This document shows, piece by piece, positions 35,379-43,513 of a DNA stretch of 64,000 nt. The stretch's first letter is position 1. The number at the start of each line of letters is the position of its first letter. The notes under the pieces are model-generated. The model did no database searches. It was not told the DNA's origin and saw only the letters and a list, made by a program, of their open reading frames with translations. The DNA is from Palsa-504 sp963744005 (lineage in GTDB: Bacteria > Actinomycetota > Actinomycetes > Streptosporangiales > Streptosporangiaceae), in assembly GCA_963744005.1 (NCBI GenBank), contig CAVURU010000003.1:2108001-2172000 (forward strand), written 5' to 3'. The position numbers and the translations under genes are program-made.

Positions 35379-36283
35379 TCCCGCAAGGCCCGCACGGTGC
35401 GCCGGACGGCCCGTGGTTCGGCTGCCTGCCCAGCTACGAGACCTCCGTGCCGTGCGGCGACGGGCAGCACATCGTCCGGTGGGAAGCGGGCACGCTGCAG
35501 CTGCCCTCGCATCCCGACGTCGAGGGCGAGCTGGTGCTGGCCGCCCTGGGCGGGGGGACGGCCCGCTGCCTGGAGCTGGCCGAGGCCTGGGCCCAGCACA
35601 CCGACGACCTGTCGGTGCTGGCCATCTGGCCGCGCAGCCCGGCCGACGAGATCACCATCGGCTGGGAGGACGTGGCCGCCGTCACCCGGACCGGAGCGGG
35701 CGCGCGGAGCCTCGCCGGGCGGGCGGGCACGATCGTGGCCCGGACGGCGGCCCGGCACCGGCAGATGCACGAGGAGATGCTGGCCGCCCAGCGCCGCCGG
35801 GACGAGCTGCTGACGCTGCTGGCGCTGGGCTACGGGTTCGGGGTCCGGCTGAGCGGGCAGGTGGCCGCGGCGCACGCGGCGGACGGCGAGGACCGCGAGG
35901 ACAGCCCGCCGGGTCAGCGATCACGGCCGGCGCTGGTGGCGGCGATCGCCGGGCGGCTGGCCCCGGCGGCCGAGCAGTGGCTGGGGATCGACCCTGATCA
36001 GGTGGACGTGCGGCTGCACCAGGGGCCAGGCTGGGGATCAGTCGGGCTGGCCGGGCCGGGAGCCGATCGCCGGCTGTCGGTCAGCCTGCCCGCCGGGTGG
36101 CTGGCCTCGGTCTGGGCCTGCGGGCTGACGCTCGTGTCAGGGCACCTGATCGTGGCTGTGGAACAGCCGGGATGGCCGCGTGCGCGGGTGCTCGGGCTGC
36201 GCGCTCCGGGGGCCGAGCCGGAGCTAATGGAGGTATCCGCTGACGCAGGCGGTCCTCAAGATGTGCCACATTGGACCGTATGA
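35375..36283 (+). CDS. Protein of unknown function, second gene of the AAA/VWA operon
   Basis: 302 residues from GTG 35375, which overlaps the previous stop. I do not recognise the family. The N-terminal half is mixed (WFGCLPSYETSVPCGDGQHIVRWEAGTLQLPSHPDVEGELVLAALGG, RCLELAEAWAQHTDDLSVL). A helical segment covers about 110-160 (AARHRQMHEEMLAAQRRRDELLTLLALGYGFGVRL). The C-terminal part has strands (RRLSVSLPAGWLASVWACGLTLVSGHLIVAVEQPG). No membrane segment. It overlaps the ATPase start by four bases, so it is co-translated with it and may be its adaptor or client. Confidence 0.75.
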   Translation: MIPQGPHGAPDGPWFGCLPSYETSVPCGDGQHIVRWEAGTLQLPSHPDVEGELVLAALGGGTARCLELAEAWAQHTDDLSVLAIWPRSPADEITIGWEDVAAVTRTGAGARSLAGRAGTIVARTAARHRQMHEEMLAAQRRRDELLTLLALGYGFGVRLSGQVAAAHAADGEDREDSPPGQRSRPALVAAIAGRLAPAAEQWLGIDPDQVDVRLHQGPGWGSVGLAGPGADRRLSVSLPAGWLASVWACGLTLVSGHLIVAVEQPGWPRARVLGLRAPGAEPELMEVSADAGGPQDVPHWTV

Positions 36284-37389
36284 CTGAAAATCCGGCCGCC
36301 GAGGCGCTCGGGGTCGCGGTCGCGGCCCGGGTGCCCGTCCTGCTGTGGGGGGCGCCTGGCACGGGCAAGACGTCCGCCATCCGGTCCATGGCCGAGGCCA
36401 TGAACATGCCGTGCGAGACGGTCATCGCCTCGATCAGGGAACCATCGGATTTCGCCGGGCTGCCCATCGTGGTCGGCGAGGTGGTCCGGTTCGCCCCGCC
36501 AGCCTGGGCCCGGCGGCTGGCCGAATCCCGGCGCGGCCTGCTCTTCCTGGACGAGCTGTCCACGGCCCCGCCCGCGGTGCAGGCCGCACTGCTCCGGGTG
36601 GTGCTGGAACGGGCCGTGGGTGACCTGGACCTGCCCGAGGAGGTCGCGGTGGTAGCCGCGGCCAACCCGCCCGAGCAGGCCGCCGACGGCTGGGACCTGT
36701 CCGCCCCGCTGGCCAACCGGCTGTGCCACCTGTCCTGGCTGGCCACGCCCCGTTCGGTGGCGGACGGGCTGGCGGGGGGCTGGACGGCGCCGGTCATCCC
36801 GATGCTGCCGGACGGCTGGCAGTCCGAGGAAATCCTGTGCCGCGGCCTGATCGCCGCCTTCCTGCACGTCCGGCCGGCCCTGGCCTCCGCGCCGCCGACC
36901 GACGCGTCCTCGGCGGGCCGCGGCTGGCCGTCCCCCCGGACCTGGGAGATGGCGGGCCGCCTGATGGCCGCGGCCGGCGCGGCCGGCACCTCGGACGAGG
37001 CGCGGTCCGCGCTGATCCGGGGCGCGGTGGGCGACGGCGCCGGGGTGGAGTTCCTGGCCTGGCTGGTGGAGATGGACCTGCCCGACCCGGAGCAGGCCCT
37101 GGCCGATCCCGCCTCGTTCAAGCTGCCGGACCGGGGCGACCGGGCCTACGCTGCGCTGGCCGCGGTGGCCTCGGCGGTAGCCTCCAACCCGACCGCGGAG
37201 CGCTGGACGGCGGGCTGGCAGGTGCTCGGCCAGGCGGCCAACGGCGCCCTGGACATGGCGGCGGCCGCGGCCCGGGTGCTGGCCCGGTGCCGTCCGGACG
37301 GGGCGCCCCTGCCCGATGAGGTGCGCGTCTTCGCGCCGGTGCTGCGGGCCGCAGGCCTGATGCCGGGCGCCCGGGGCATCGATGGCTGA
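36280..37389 (+). CDS. MoxR-like AAA ATPase
   Basis: 369 residues from ATG 36280, overlapping the previous stop. Walker A is GAPGTGKT (24-31), Walker B is RGLLFLDELST (about 86-96), and the sensor-1 region is VAVVAAANPPEQAADG. The sequence SLIREPSDFAGLP-like (ASIREPSDFAGLPIVV) resembles MoxR/DynA-type ATPases paired with VWA proteins. It likely remodels a protein partner using ATP, together with the VWA protein whose gene overlaps it by 8 bases. Confidence 0.88.
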   Translation: MTENPAAEALGVAVAARVPVLLWGAPGTGKTSAIRSMAEAMNMPCETVIASIREPSDFAGLPIVVGEVVRFAPPAWARRLAESRRGLLFLDELSTAPPAVQAALLRVVLERAVGDLDLPEEVAVVAAANPPEQAADGWDLSAPLANRLCHLSWLATPRSVADGLAGGWTAPVIPMLPDGWQSEEILCRGLIAAFLHVRPALASAPPTDASSAGRGWPSPRTWEMAGRLMAAAGAAGTSDEARSALIRGAVGDGAGVEFLAWLVEMDLPDPEQALADPASFKLPDRGDRAYAALAAVASAVASNPTAERWTAGWQVLGQAANGALDMAAAAARVLARCRPDGAPLPDEVRVFAPVLRAAGLMPGARGIDG

Positions 37390-38578
37390 CCGGGCGCACG
37401 TCGAGAACCTCCCGGCGGCCCGGCTGTGGGCCACCGACCGGTTCCCGTACCTGGCCACCGGGCTGTTCAGCGCCGAGGTGGTCGCGTCGCCGGGCAGCGG
37501 GACGGTCTCGGTCGACGAGGGCTGGCGGATGCACGCCGACCCGGAGCTAGCCGCCACCTGGAGCCCGGCCCAGCTGGGCAGCGTGCTGGTGCACCACGTC
37601 TGCCACCTGCTGCGGATGCACGGGGAACGAGCCCGCGGCCTGCAGATCGGCCCGAAGGACACGCACGCCTGGGTGCGGGCCGCCGACGCGGAGATCAATG
37701 ACGACCTGGTCCCGGCCGGGCTGGACCTGCCCGGTCATCCGGTGCTGCCCCGCGACTTCGGCGCCGCGGACGGGCTGCTGGCCGAGCAGTACTTCGCCGC
37801 GGGAACCACGGACCGTTCGGACAAAAGCGACGGCGAAGGGGAAACGGCGGGCACCTGGCTGGACTGCGGGAGCGGCGCGGACGGGCAGCCCCGGCCCGAT
37901 GACGGCTCGCCGAACCAGCCCGAATGGCAGGCTGACCTGCTGCGCCGCCAGGTGGCCAAGGACATCGTGGAGTACGGCAAGACGGCCGGGAAGGTGCCTG
38001 CGGGCCTGCTGCGGTGGGCCCAGGAGGAGATGTCGCCCACGGTCAACTGGCGGACCCTGCTGGCCGCCGAGCTACGCCGGGCGGTGGCCGAGGTGGCCGG
38101 CGCGGTCGACTACTCCTACCGGCGGCCGTCCCGGCGGGCCTCGGTGTCCGGGACGGTGGTGCTGCCCGCGCTGCGGCGGCCGCTGCCCGAGGTGGCCATC
38201 GTGTGCGACACGTCGGCCAGCATGACCGACGACCTGCTGGCCGGGGCGCTGGCCGAGGTGGACGGGCTGCTGCGGGCCCTCGGCCTGGCCCGCCAGGTCC
38301 GCGTGCTGGCCTGCGACACGGCGGTGTCGGCGGCCCAGCGGGTCAGCTCGGCCCGCAAGGTCCAGCTGACCGGCGGCGGCGGCACCGACATGGTGGCGGG
38401 CCTGGAGGCGGCGGTCGCGCTGCGGCCCCGGCCGGCGCTCACCATCGTGCTGACCGACGGGTACACGCCGTGGCCGAACCTGGCCCCCAAGGGCACCCGG
38501 GTGGTGGTCGGGCTGCTCGGGATGGACGCCCCGGACGCGCCGACGTGGGCCCGGGTGGTCCGGGTCGAGCCGGACTGA
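37382..38578 (+). CDS. VWA-like domain protein with an N-terminal metallopeptidase-like domain (DUF2201 type)
   Basis: 398 residues. The N-terminal part resembles the predicted metallopeptidase of DUF2201 proteins, but the expected HExxH is HHVCH (residues 71-75), without the catalytic Glu, followed by LLRMHGERARG and DAEINDDL. The C-terminal part is a VWA-like domain with the metal site DTSASM (Asp276) and GGGGTDMVAGLEAA. A MoxR-type ATPase with a VWA partner is a recurrent chaperone-like pairing (RavA-ViaA, CoxD-CoxE). The last gene of the operon; a 61-base gap follows. Confidence 0.85.
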   Translation: MADRAHVENLPAARLWATDRFPYLATGLFSAEVVASPGSGTVSVDEGWRMHADPELAATWSPAQLGSVLVHHVCHLLRMHGERARGLQIGPKDTHAWVRAADAEINDDLVPAGLDLPGHPVLPRDFGAADGLLAEQYFAAGTTDRSDKSDGEGETAGTWLDCGSGADGQPRPDDGSPNQPEWQADLLRRQVAKDIVEYGKTAGKVPAGLLRWAQEEMSPTVNWRTLLAAELRRAVAEVAGAVDYSYRRPSRRASVSGTVVLPALRRPLPEVAIVCDTSASMTDDLLAGALAEVDGLLRALGLARQVRVLACDTAVSAAQRVSSARKVQLTGGGGTDMVAGLEAAVALRPRPALTIVLTDGYTPWPNLAPKGTRVVVGLLGMDAPDAPTWARVVRVEPD

Positions 38579-38639
38579 GCAGGGTGTTAGCCGGATCCGG
38601 TTTGCTCGCCGGGATCATTGATGATCTGCTAAGCGGGCG

Positions 38640-39377
38640 ATGAAGACCAGGCCAGACCCCGAGCGCGCGATGACGCTGATCGCGATCGCGCTCACCTTCG
38701 GGTCGGGTGCGGCCGACGTGATCACCTTCACCAGGCTGGGCAACGTGTTCACCAGCGTGATGACCGGGAACATGGTGCTGCTGGGGCTGTCCATCGCGGA
38801 TCGGTCACTGACGCTGTTCAGCCATACGACGGTCGCGGTGGGCGGTTACGTGGCCGGCGTGGCGGCCAGCACGCTGCTCGCGCACCGGGTCAAGGCGCCT
38901 GGAGCCGAGTCCGACCGCCAGGTCGAGGTGCACGTCCGGTGGATGCTGCGGGCCGAGCTGGTGCTGCTGGCCGGCTTCACGGTGGGCTGGGAGATGAGCG
39001 GGGCCCGTCCGGCCGGCTGGGCCCAGTTCGCCCTGCTGGCCACGCTGGCCGCGGCGATGGGCACCCAGTCGGCCGCGGTGAACGAGATGGGCCTGGCCCA
39101 CGTGTCGACCACGTTCCTGACCGGGACGCTGACCGGGCTGGTGTCGTCCCTGGTCAGTCCGGGGAAGGCCACCCCGGCCCGGCTGCGGCGGTTCGGCGTG
39201 CTGATCGGGCTGGCCTCCGGGGCCAGCCTGGGCGGCCTGCTGCTGGCCACGGCGGCCGACGTGGCCCCCGTCCTGCCGCTGGCCGCGCTGGCGGCCACCC
39301 ACGTGCTGGCCGCCGGGCGGCAGGTCCCGGCGGGCGATCGCGATCTGGCCCAGGCGGGGCGCGACGATCCGGCATGA
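38640..39377 (+). CDS. YoaK/DUF1275 family membrane protein
   Basis: 245 residues with about six membrane helices. Characteristic stretches are TFGSGAADVITFTRLGNVFTSVMTGNMVLLGLSIA at the start, VAVGGYVAGVAASTLLAH, and AAMGTQSAAVNEMGLAHVSTTFLTGTLTGLVSSL in the second half, all typical of DUF1275 proteins. The function is not established; a transporter is presumed. ATG 38640 begins 61 bases after the VWA gene, so it may or may not belong to that operon. Confidence 0.9.
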   Translation: MKTRPDPERAMTLIAIALTFGSGAADVITFTRLGNVFTSVMTGNMVLLGLSIADRSLTLFSHTTVAVGGYVAGVAASTLLAHRVKAPGAESDRQVEVHVRWMLRAELVLLAGFTVGWEMSGARPAGWAQFALLATLAAAMGTQSAAVNEMGLAHVSTTFLTGTLTGLVSSLVSPGKATPARLRRFGVLIGLASGASLGGLLLATAADVAPVLPLAALAATHVLAAGRQVPAGDRDLAQAGRDDPA

Positions 39378-39761
39378 CGTTGCGGGACGCTGAAATATGC
39401 GAACGCGGCACCCGCTCCCCGAGCACGACGACGACGGCCGCGCAGAAGATGACGATCCGTTTTCCTGGCCGTTACCCCGGTTTTAACAGACGCCAGAACA
39501 GCGCATCAGTTTGCCTGGTTCGGCATAGTCTTCCCAGCTCACCATCTCTGTATCGACTTTTACAGGGCATAATTCGCAACGCCGCGAACGCCCACAGATG
39601 ACTGTCGATTTCGGGATTTTCCGGGCCGTGCGATAAGTGATTTCAGGGAGCACATCACCGGCGGGCGGGCCGGGCAATGTCGGTGGGCGGTGTCAGCATT
39701 CCGGCATGAGTGAGCGAACAGGGCTCGGGGCGCGCGGAGCGGGCCGGGCGGGTGAGGCGGC
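39378..39761. other. Gene-free region
   Basis: About 385 bases, AT-richer than average, between the DUF1275 gene and the ThiF-like gene. I see no supported gene, strong hairpin or clear promoter in it. The right end must carry the ribosome-binding site of the next gene (GTGAGGCGGC upstream of ATG 39762). Confidence 0.4.
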
Positions 39762-40868
39762 ATGCGGCCGGCGCTGAAGGCCGGGCTGCTGCCGCTGTGG
39801 AGGGACCGGGATGTACTGCAGTTCGGCACGGATCCGCGGCGGGCGGTGGCCCTGGGCGGACTAGGAGCGGCGGCGGCCGTGATCTCCCTGCTGGACGGGA
39901 GCCGGGACCGCGAGGAGCTGATGGCCACGGCCGTCGCGGCCGGCGTCCCGGCCGGGGCGGCAGGCCGGGTGCTGGGCCTGCTAGCCGAGGCGGGCGTGCT
40001 GGAGGACCGGCCGCCCGGGCGGCACGGGGCCGGGGCTCCGGGACGGCTGGAGCCCGAGCTGGCCACGGCCGCGCTGGCCTACGGCGAGGCGGACGGCGGG
40101 ACGGCGGTGCTGGCCCGGCGGCGAGCTGCGTTCGTCCGGGTGCACGGGGCGGGGCGGACCGGCGCGTGCGTGGCCACCTTCCTGGCCGCCTCGGGCGTGG
40201 GCCACGTGGCGTGCGCCGACCCGGAGCCGGCCGAGGCGGCCGACCTGGCCCCGGCCGGGCTGGTCGAGGCCGACCTGGGCCAGCCCCGGCAGGAGGGCGC
40301 GGCGCGAGCCGTGCAGCGGGCCGCGGCGGGCACCAGGACCAGCGACGACGGAGAGGTCCCGGACCTGGTCGTGCTCACCGAGCCGGTCCTGCCCGACCTG
40401 CCCGACGGGCTGGTCCGGGCGGGCGTGCCGCAGCTGGCCGTGTGGGCCGGGGAGGCGATCGGGGTGATCGGGCCGCTGGTGCGGCCGGGACGTTCGGCGT
40501 GCCTGCGGTGCGTGGACCTGCGCAAGGCCGACGCCGATCCGCAGTGGCCGCGGATCGCAGCCCAGGCCACCCTGGCCCGGGTCCGGCCGCAGGCCTGCGA
40601 CACGGCGCTGGCGGCCATGGTCGCCGCGATGGCCTGCGCGCAGGCGCTGCTGCTCATCGACCGGGCGGGGTCCGCGGAGCCGGCGCCGGCCACCGTGGGC
40701 GGGACGCTGGAGGTGGTCCTGCCGGACTGGCGGTGGCGGCGGCGCAGCTGGGCACCGCATCCCGCGTGCCGGTGCGGCGCGGCCGGGGCGGGCGCTGGGA
40801 GCGGGAATCGTGACGGTGGTCACCTTGGGACGGGAAGCCGTAACGATGCGGTAACGGACGCTTCCTAG
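39762..40868 (+). CDS. ThiF/E1-like protein with an N-terminal RRE-like domain (TOMM leader-binding family)
   Basis: 368 residues. The N-terminal 90 residues (LPLWRDRDVLQFGTDPRRAV ... GRVLGLLAEAGVLED) look like the winged-helix peptide-recognition element fused to ThiF-like proteins in thiazole/oxazole-modified peptide systems. The next part has a degenerate nucleotide loop VHGAGRTGACVATFLAASGVGHV. Zinc-type cysteines appear in CLRCVDLRKADADPQWP and HPACRCG. No precursor peptide or YcaO gene is nearby. The same gene precedes an ABC1 kinase in mycobacteria (Rv3196-Rv3197), so a conserved function with that kinase is more likely than peptide antibiotic synthesis. Confidence 0.72.
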   Translation: MRPALKAGLLPLWRDRDVLQFGTDPRRAVALGGLGAAAAVISLLDGSRDREELMATAVAAGVPAGAAGRVLGLLAEAGVLEDRPPGRHGAGAPGRLEPELATAALAYGEADGGTAVLARRRAAFVRVHGAGRTGACVATFLAASGVGHVACADPEPAEAADLAPAGLVEADLGQPRQEGAARAVQRAAAGTRTSDDGEVPDLVVLTEPVLPDLPDGLVRAGVPQLAVWAGEAIGVIGPLVRPGRSACLRCVDLRKADADPQWPRIAAQATLARVRPQACDTALAAMVAAMACAQALLLIDRAGSAEPAPATVGGTLEVVLPDWRWRRRSWAPHPACRCGAAGAGAGSGNRDGGHLGTGSRNDAVTDAS

Positions 40869-40905
40869 CGTTTGTTATCCAAGCAGGCGCGAGGAGGGCA
40901 GCGAA

Positions 40906-42312
40906 ATGACGGAGCCCAGCACGGCACCGGGCGGGGAACGGTACTACGCGCCGCCCGGCATGCGTGAAAATAGCAATGTGAACGACGTGCCGCGGAACTC
41001 GGTGACCCGGGCAGCCAAGCTAGCCGGGCTGCCGATCGGCCTGGCCGCCCGCACGGCCCTGGGGGTCGGGAAACGGATCGGCGGCCGCCCGGCCGAGATC
41101 GTGGCCGAGGAGATCCAGCGGCGGACCGCGGACCAGATCTTCCGGGTGCTGGGCGAGCTCAAGGGCGGCGCCATGAAGCTCGGCCAGGCGCTGTCCATCT
41201 TCGAGGCGGCGCTGCCGCCGGAGATCGCGGGCCCCTACCGGGCCACGCTGACCAAGCTGCAGGACTCCGCGCCGCCGCTGCCCGCCCGGACCGTGCACCA
41301 GGTGCTGACCCGGGAGCTGGGCGAGGCCTGGCGGGACAACTTCACCGAGTTCGACGACGTGCCCGCGGCCGCGGCGTCGATCGGCCAGGTGCACCGCGCG
41401 GTCTGGGGGGACGGCCGGCCGGTCGCGGTGAAAATCCAGTACCCCGGGGCCGGGCGGGCGCTGATCAGCGACTTCACTCAGCTCAGCAGGCTCGGGCGGA
41501 TGTTCGGCATGCTCATGCCGGGCCTGGAGGTCAAGCCGCTGCTGGACGAGCTGCGCGACCGGGTGACCGAGGAGCTCGACTACACCATGGAGGCCGCCGC
41601 GCAGCAGGCCTTCGCCGACGCCTACCGCGACGACCCGGACATCTACGTGCCCGATGTGGTCATGGGCACGAGCCAGGTCCTGGTCAGCGAGTGGATGGAC
41701 GGCACGCCGCTGTCGAAGATCATCAGCGACGGGAGCAAGGAAGAGCGCGACCGGGCCGGCATCCTGCTCGTCCGGTTCCTGTTCTCGGGGCCGTCACGGG
41801 CCGGGCTGCTGCATGCCGACCCGCATCCGGGTAACTTCCGGCTGATGGAGGACGGGCGGCTGGGCGTGCTCGACTTCGGCGCGGTGGACCGGCTGCCGGA
41901 CGGGCTGCCGCCGTTCTTCGGCCGGCTGATGCGGATCATGCACACCGACGACCCGGACATCGAGGAAGTCGAGCAGGAACTGCGGGCCCACGGGTTCCTG
42001 CGGCCCGGCATCGAAGTGGACCTGGACGCGCTGCGCGCGTTCCTGGCCCCGATGGCCGAGCCGTCCCAGGTCGAGGTGTTCAAGTTCAGCCGCGAGTGGC
42101 TGCGGGACGAAGCGGCCCGCATCACGGACGTGAGCACGAGCAACGTGACCCGCAAGTTCAACCTGCCGCCGTCCTACGTGCTCCTGCACCGGGTGTCCAC
42201 GGCCGGCATCGGGGTGCTGTGCCAGCTGGAGTGCGAGGGCGCGTTCCGGGCTGAGGTGCTGCGCTGGGTGCCGGGCTACGCCGATCCGGTGCCGCCGGGG
42301 GTTGCGGGCTAG
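40906..42312 (+). CDS. ABC1/UbiB-family atypical kinase
   Basis: 468 residues. The family marks are the KxGQ motif (GAMKLGQALSIF), the Ala-rich loop replacing the usual P-loop (VPAAAASIGQVHRAVW), VAVKIQYPG with the ATP Lys, LLHADPHPGNFRL and LGVLDFGAVDRLP. No membrane helix is present. UbiB/COQ8 relatives support quinone synthesis; actinobacteria use menaquinone, and the role here is unknown. ATG 40906 is 37 bases after the ThiF-like gene, making a likely two-gene operon as in Rv3196-Rv3197. Confidence 0.92.
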   Translation: MTEPSTAPGGERYYAPPGMRENSNVNDVPRNSVTRAAKLAGLPIGLAARTALGVGKRIGGRPAEIVAEEIQRRTADQIFRVLGELKGGAMKLGQALSIFEAALPPEIAGPYRATLTKLQDSAPPLPARTVHQVLTRELGEAWRDNFTEFDDVPAAAASIGQVHRAVWGDGRPVAVKIQYPGAGRALISDFTQLSRLGRMFGMLMPGLEVKPLLDELRDRVTEELDYTMEAAAQQAFADAYRDDPDIYVPDVVMGTSQVLVSEWMDGTPLSKIISDGSKEERDRAGILLVRFLFSGPSRAGLLHADPHPGNFRLMEDGRLGVLDFGAVDRLPDGLPPFFGRLMRIMHTDDPDIEEVEQELRAHGFLRPGIEVDLDALRAFLAPMAEPSQVEVFKFSREWLRDEAARITDVSTSNVTRKFNLPPSYVLLHRVSTAGIGVLCQLECEGAFRAEVLRWVPGYADPVPPGVAG

Positions 42313-42385
42313 CCGGCTTTCCCGGCACGATCGCGGCAGGGGCCGCCCACCAGGCCCCGGCCACGGCGATGACCGGAGCGCACCG

Positions 42386-42859
42386 ATGACCGGACCGCAG
42401 ATACCCGCTTCCGACCGCCGCATCGTGGTGGGTGTCGATGACTCCGCGCCGTCCCGGCACGCGCTGCAGTGGGCGCGGTTCATGGCGCTGGCCCTGGGCG
42501 CGACGATCGACGCGGTGACGGTCTGGGAGATCTCCGCCGTCGAGGCCGAGGAGTGGGTCGACGACTGGAGCCCGGAGAAAGACGCCGCCGCGCAGCTGCA
42601 CGCGATCGTGGCTGACGTCCTCGGGCCGGAGCCGCCGGTGGCGGTGCGGGAGTTCATCCGGCACGGCGCGGCGGCCGAGGAACTGCTGGCGGCCAGCCAG
42701 GGCGCGGCCATGCTGATCGTGGGGAACCGCGGGCACCGCGGCTGGCACGAGCTGTTCCAGGGCTCGGTCAGCTCGAGCAGCACGGTGCACGCGCAGTGCC
42801 CGGTGCTGGTCATCCACGGTGACACGCCGCCCCCGCCCGGGCCGGTGGCGGGGAGCTAG
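42386..42859 (+). CDS. Universal stress protein (UspA family)
   Basis: 157 residues from ATG 42386. RRIVVGVDDSAPSRHALQWA at the start and the ATP-binding signature IVGNRGHRGWHELFQGSVSSSSTVHAQCPVLVI (G-x2-G-x9-G-S/T) at the end. It should bind ATP and act in stress or dormancy responses. Its stop overlaps that of the convergent oxidoreductase gene by four bases. Confidence 0.93.
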   Translation: MTGPQIPASDRRIVVGVDDSAPSRHALQWARFMALALGATIDAVTVWEISAVEAEEWVDDWSPEKDAAAQLHAIVADVLGPEPPVAVREFIRHGAAAEELLAASQGAAMLIVGNRGHRGWHELFQGSVSSSSTVHAQCPVLVIHGDTPPPPGPVAGS

Positions 42860-43335
42860 CGGCCGGGCAGGGTGGCGAGCTTGCGGAAGTCCCAGCTGAC
42901 GATCTTGGCCGGGGTGATGCGCAGCCAGGCGTGCCGGCCGTCGGGGCCGCCGCCCGAGCCGCCGGAGTACTTGGCCGCCATCAGGCGCTCGGCCTCGGCC
43001 AGCTCGGGAACGTCAGGGTCGGCGGCGGTCCGCGGCACCGGCCCGACCGGGGCGGCCTGGCCCTCGATCTCGACGCCGCGCAGCTCGTGATAGTGGTGGC
43101 CGTCGTCGGCCACCACGGCGACTCTCGGATCGCGCTCGATGTTGGCCCAGCGCTGGCTGCGGGTGAGCGAGGAGACCCACAGGGCGGCCCCGTCCCAGAC
43201 GAACCAGACCGGCGCGACGTGCGGCCCGCCGGGCCCGGTGGTGGCGAGCCGGCAGGTCCGCTGCTCGGCCAGGAACGAGTCCAGCTCGGCCGGGGTCATC
43301 GCGATCACCCGGCTGCGCCGCTGCGGCTGCACCAT
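42856..43335 (-). CDS. Flavin/F420-binding split-barrel protein (pyridoxamine 5-phosphate oxidase-like)
   Basis: 159 residues. ATG 43335 follows GGGGAGG at 5 bases. The split-barrel core is LDSFLAEQRTCRLATTGPGGPHVAPVWFVWDGAALWVSS, with RSQRWANIERDPRVAVVADD and a C-terminal ARHAWLRITPAKIVSWDF-like strand. Actinobacterial members bind FMN or F420. The substrate is unknown. It converges on the universal stress protein gene. Confidence 0.88.
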   Translation of the reverse strand: MVQPQRRSRVIAMTPAELDSFLAEQRTCRLATTGPGGPHVAPVWFVWDGAALWVSSLTRSQRWANIERDPRVAVVADDGHHYHELRGVEIEGQAAPVGPVPRTAADPDVPELAEAERLMAAKYSGGSGGGPDGRHAWLRITPAKIVSWDFRKLATLPGR

Positions 43336-43477
43336 GGGTCCTCCCCTGAGGAGAATACGAGGCTGCCCGTGACGATAACGGCCGGTCCGGCGATCCGCCA
43401 GGGGCGGGACGCAGGACGCCGCCCAGCGCCCTTGACGACCAGTAAGCGCAGGGAGCAGGATTCGAAAGTGTGGCAAC

Positions 43478-43491
43478 AATTGACGTCAATT
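43478..43491. promoter_or_regulatory. 14-bp perfect palindrome upstream of the first thiolase operon
   Basis: AATTGACGTCAATT, 22 bases before ATG 43514 and in an AT-rich island. The size and perfect symmetry suit a dimeric repressor such as TetR, GntR or ArsR. It may overlap the promoter or leader. Confidence 0.6.
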
Positions 43492-43513
43492 TTCCCTACC
43501 CGAGGGGCTGTCC

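Noticed and set aside
39483..39677. 64-codon minus-strand frame in the 39.5 kb gap
   Set aside because: No ribosome-binding site and no recognisable family; composition looks non-coding.
39762..40868. Thiazole/oxazole-modified peptide biosynthesis cluster
   Set aside because: Only the ThiF-like protein is present; no precursor peptide, YcaO, dehydrogenase or transporter genes occur nearby.
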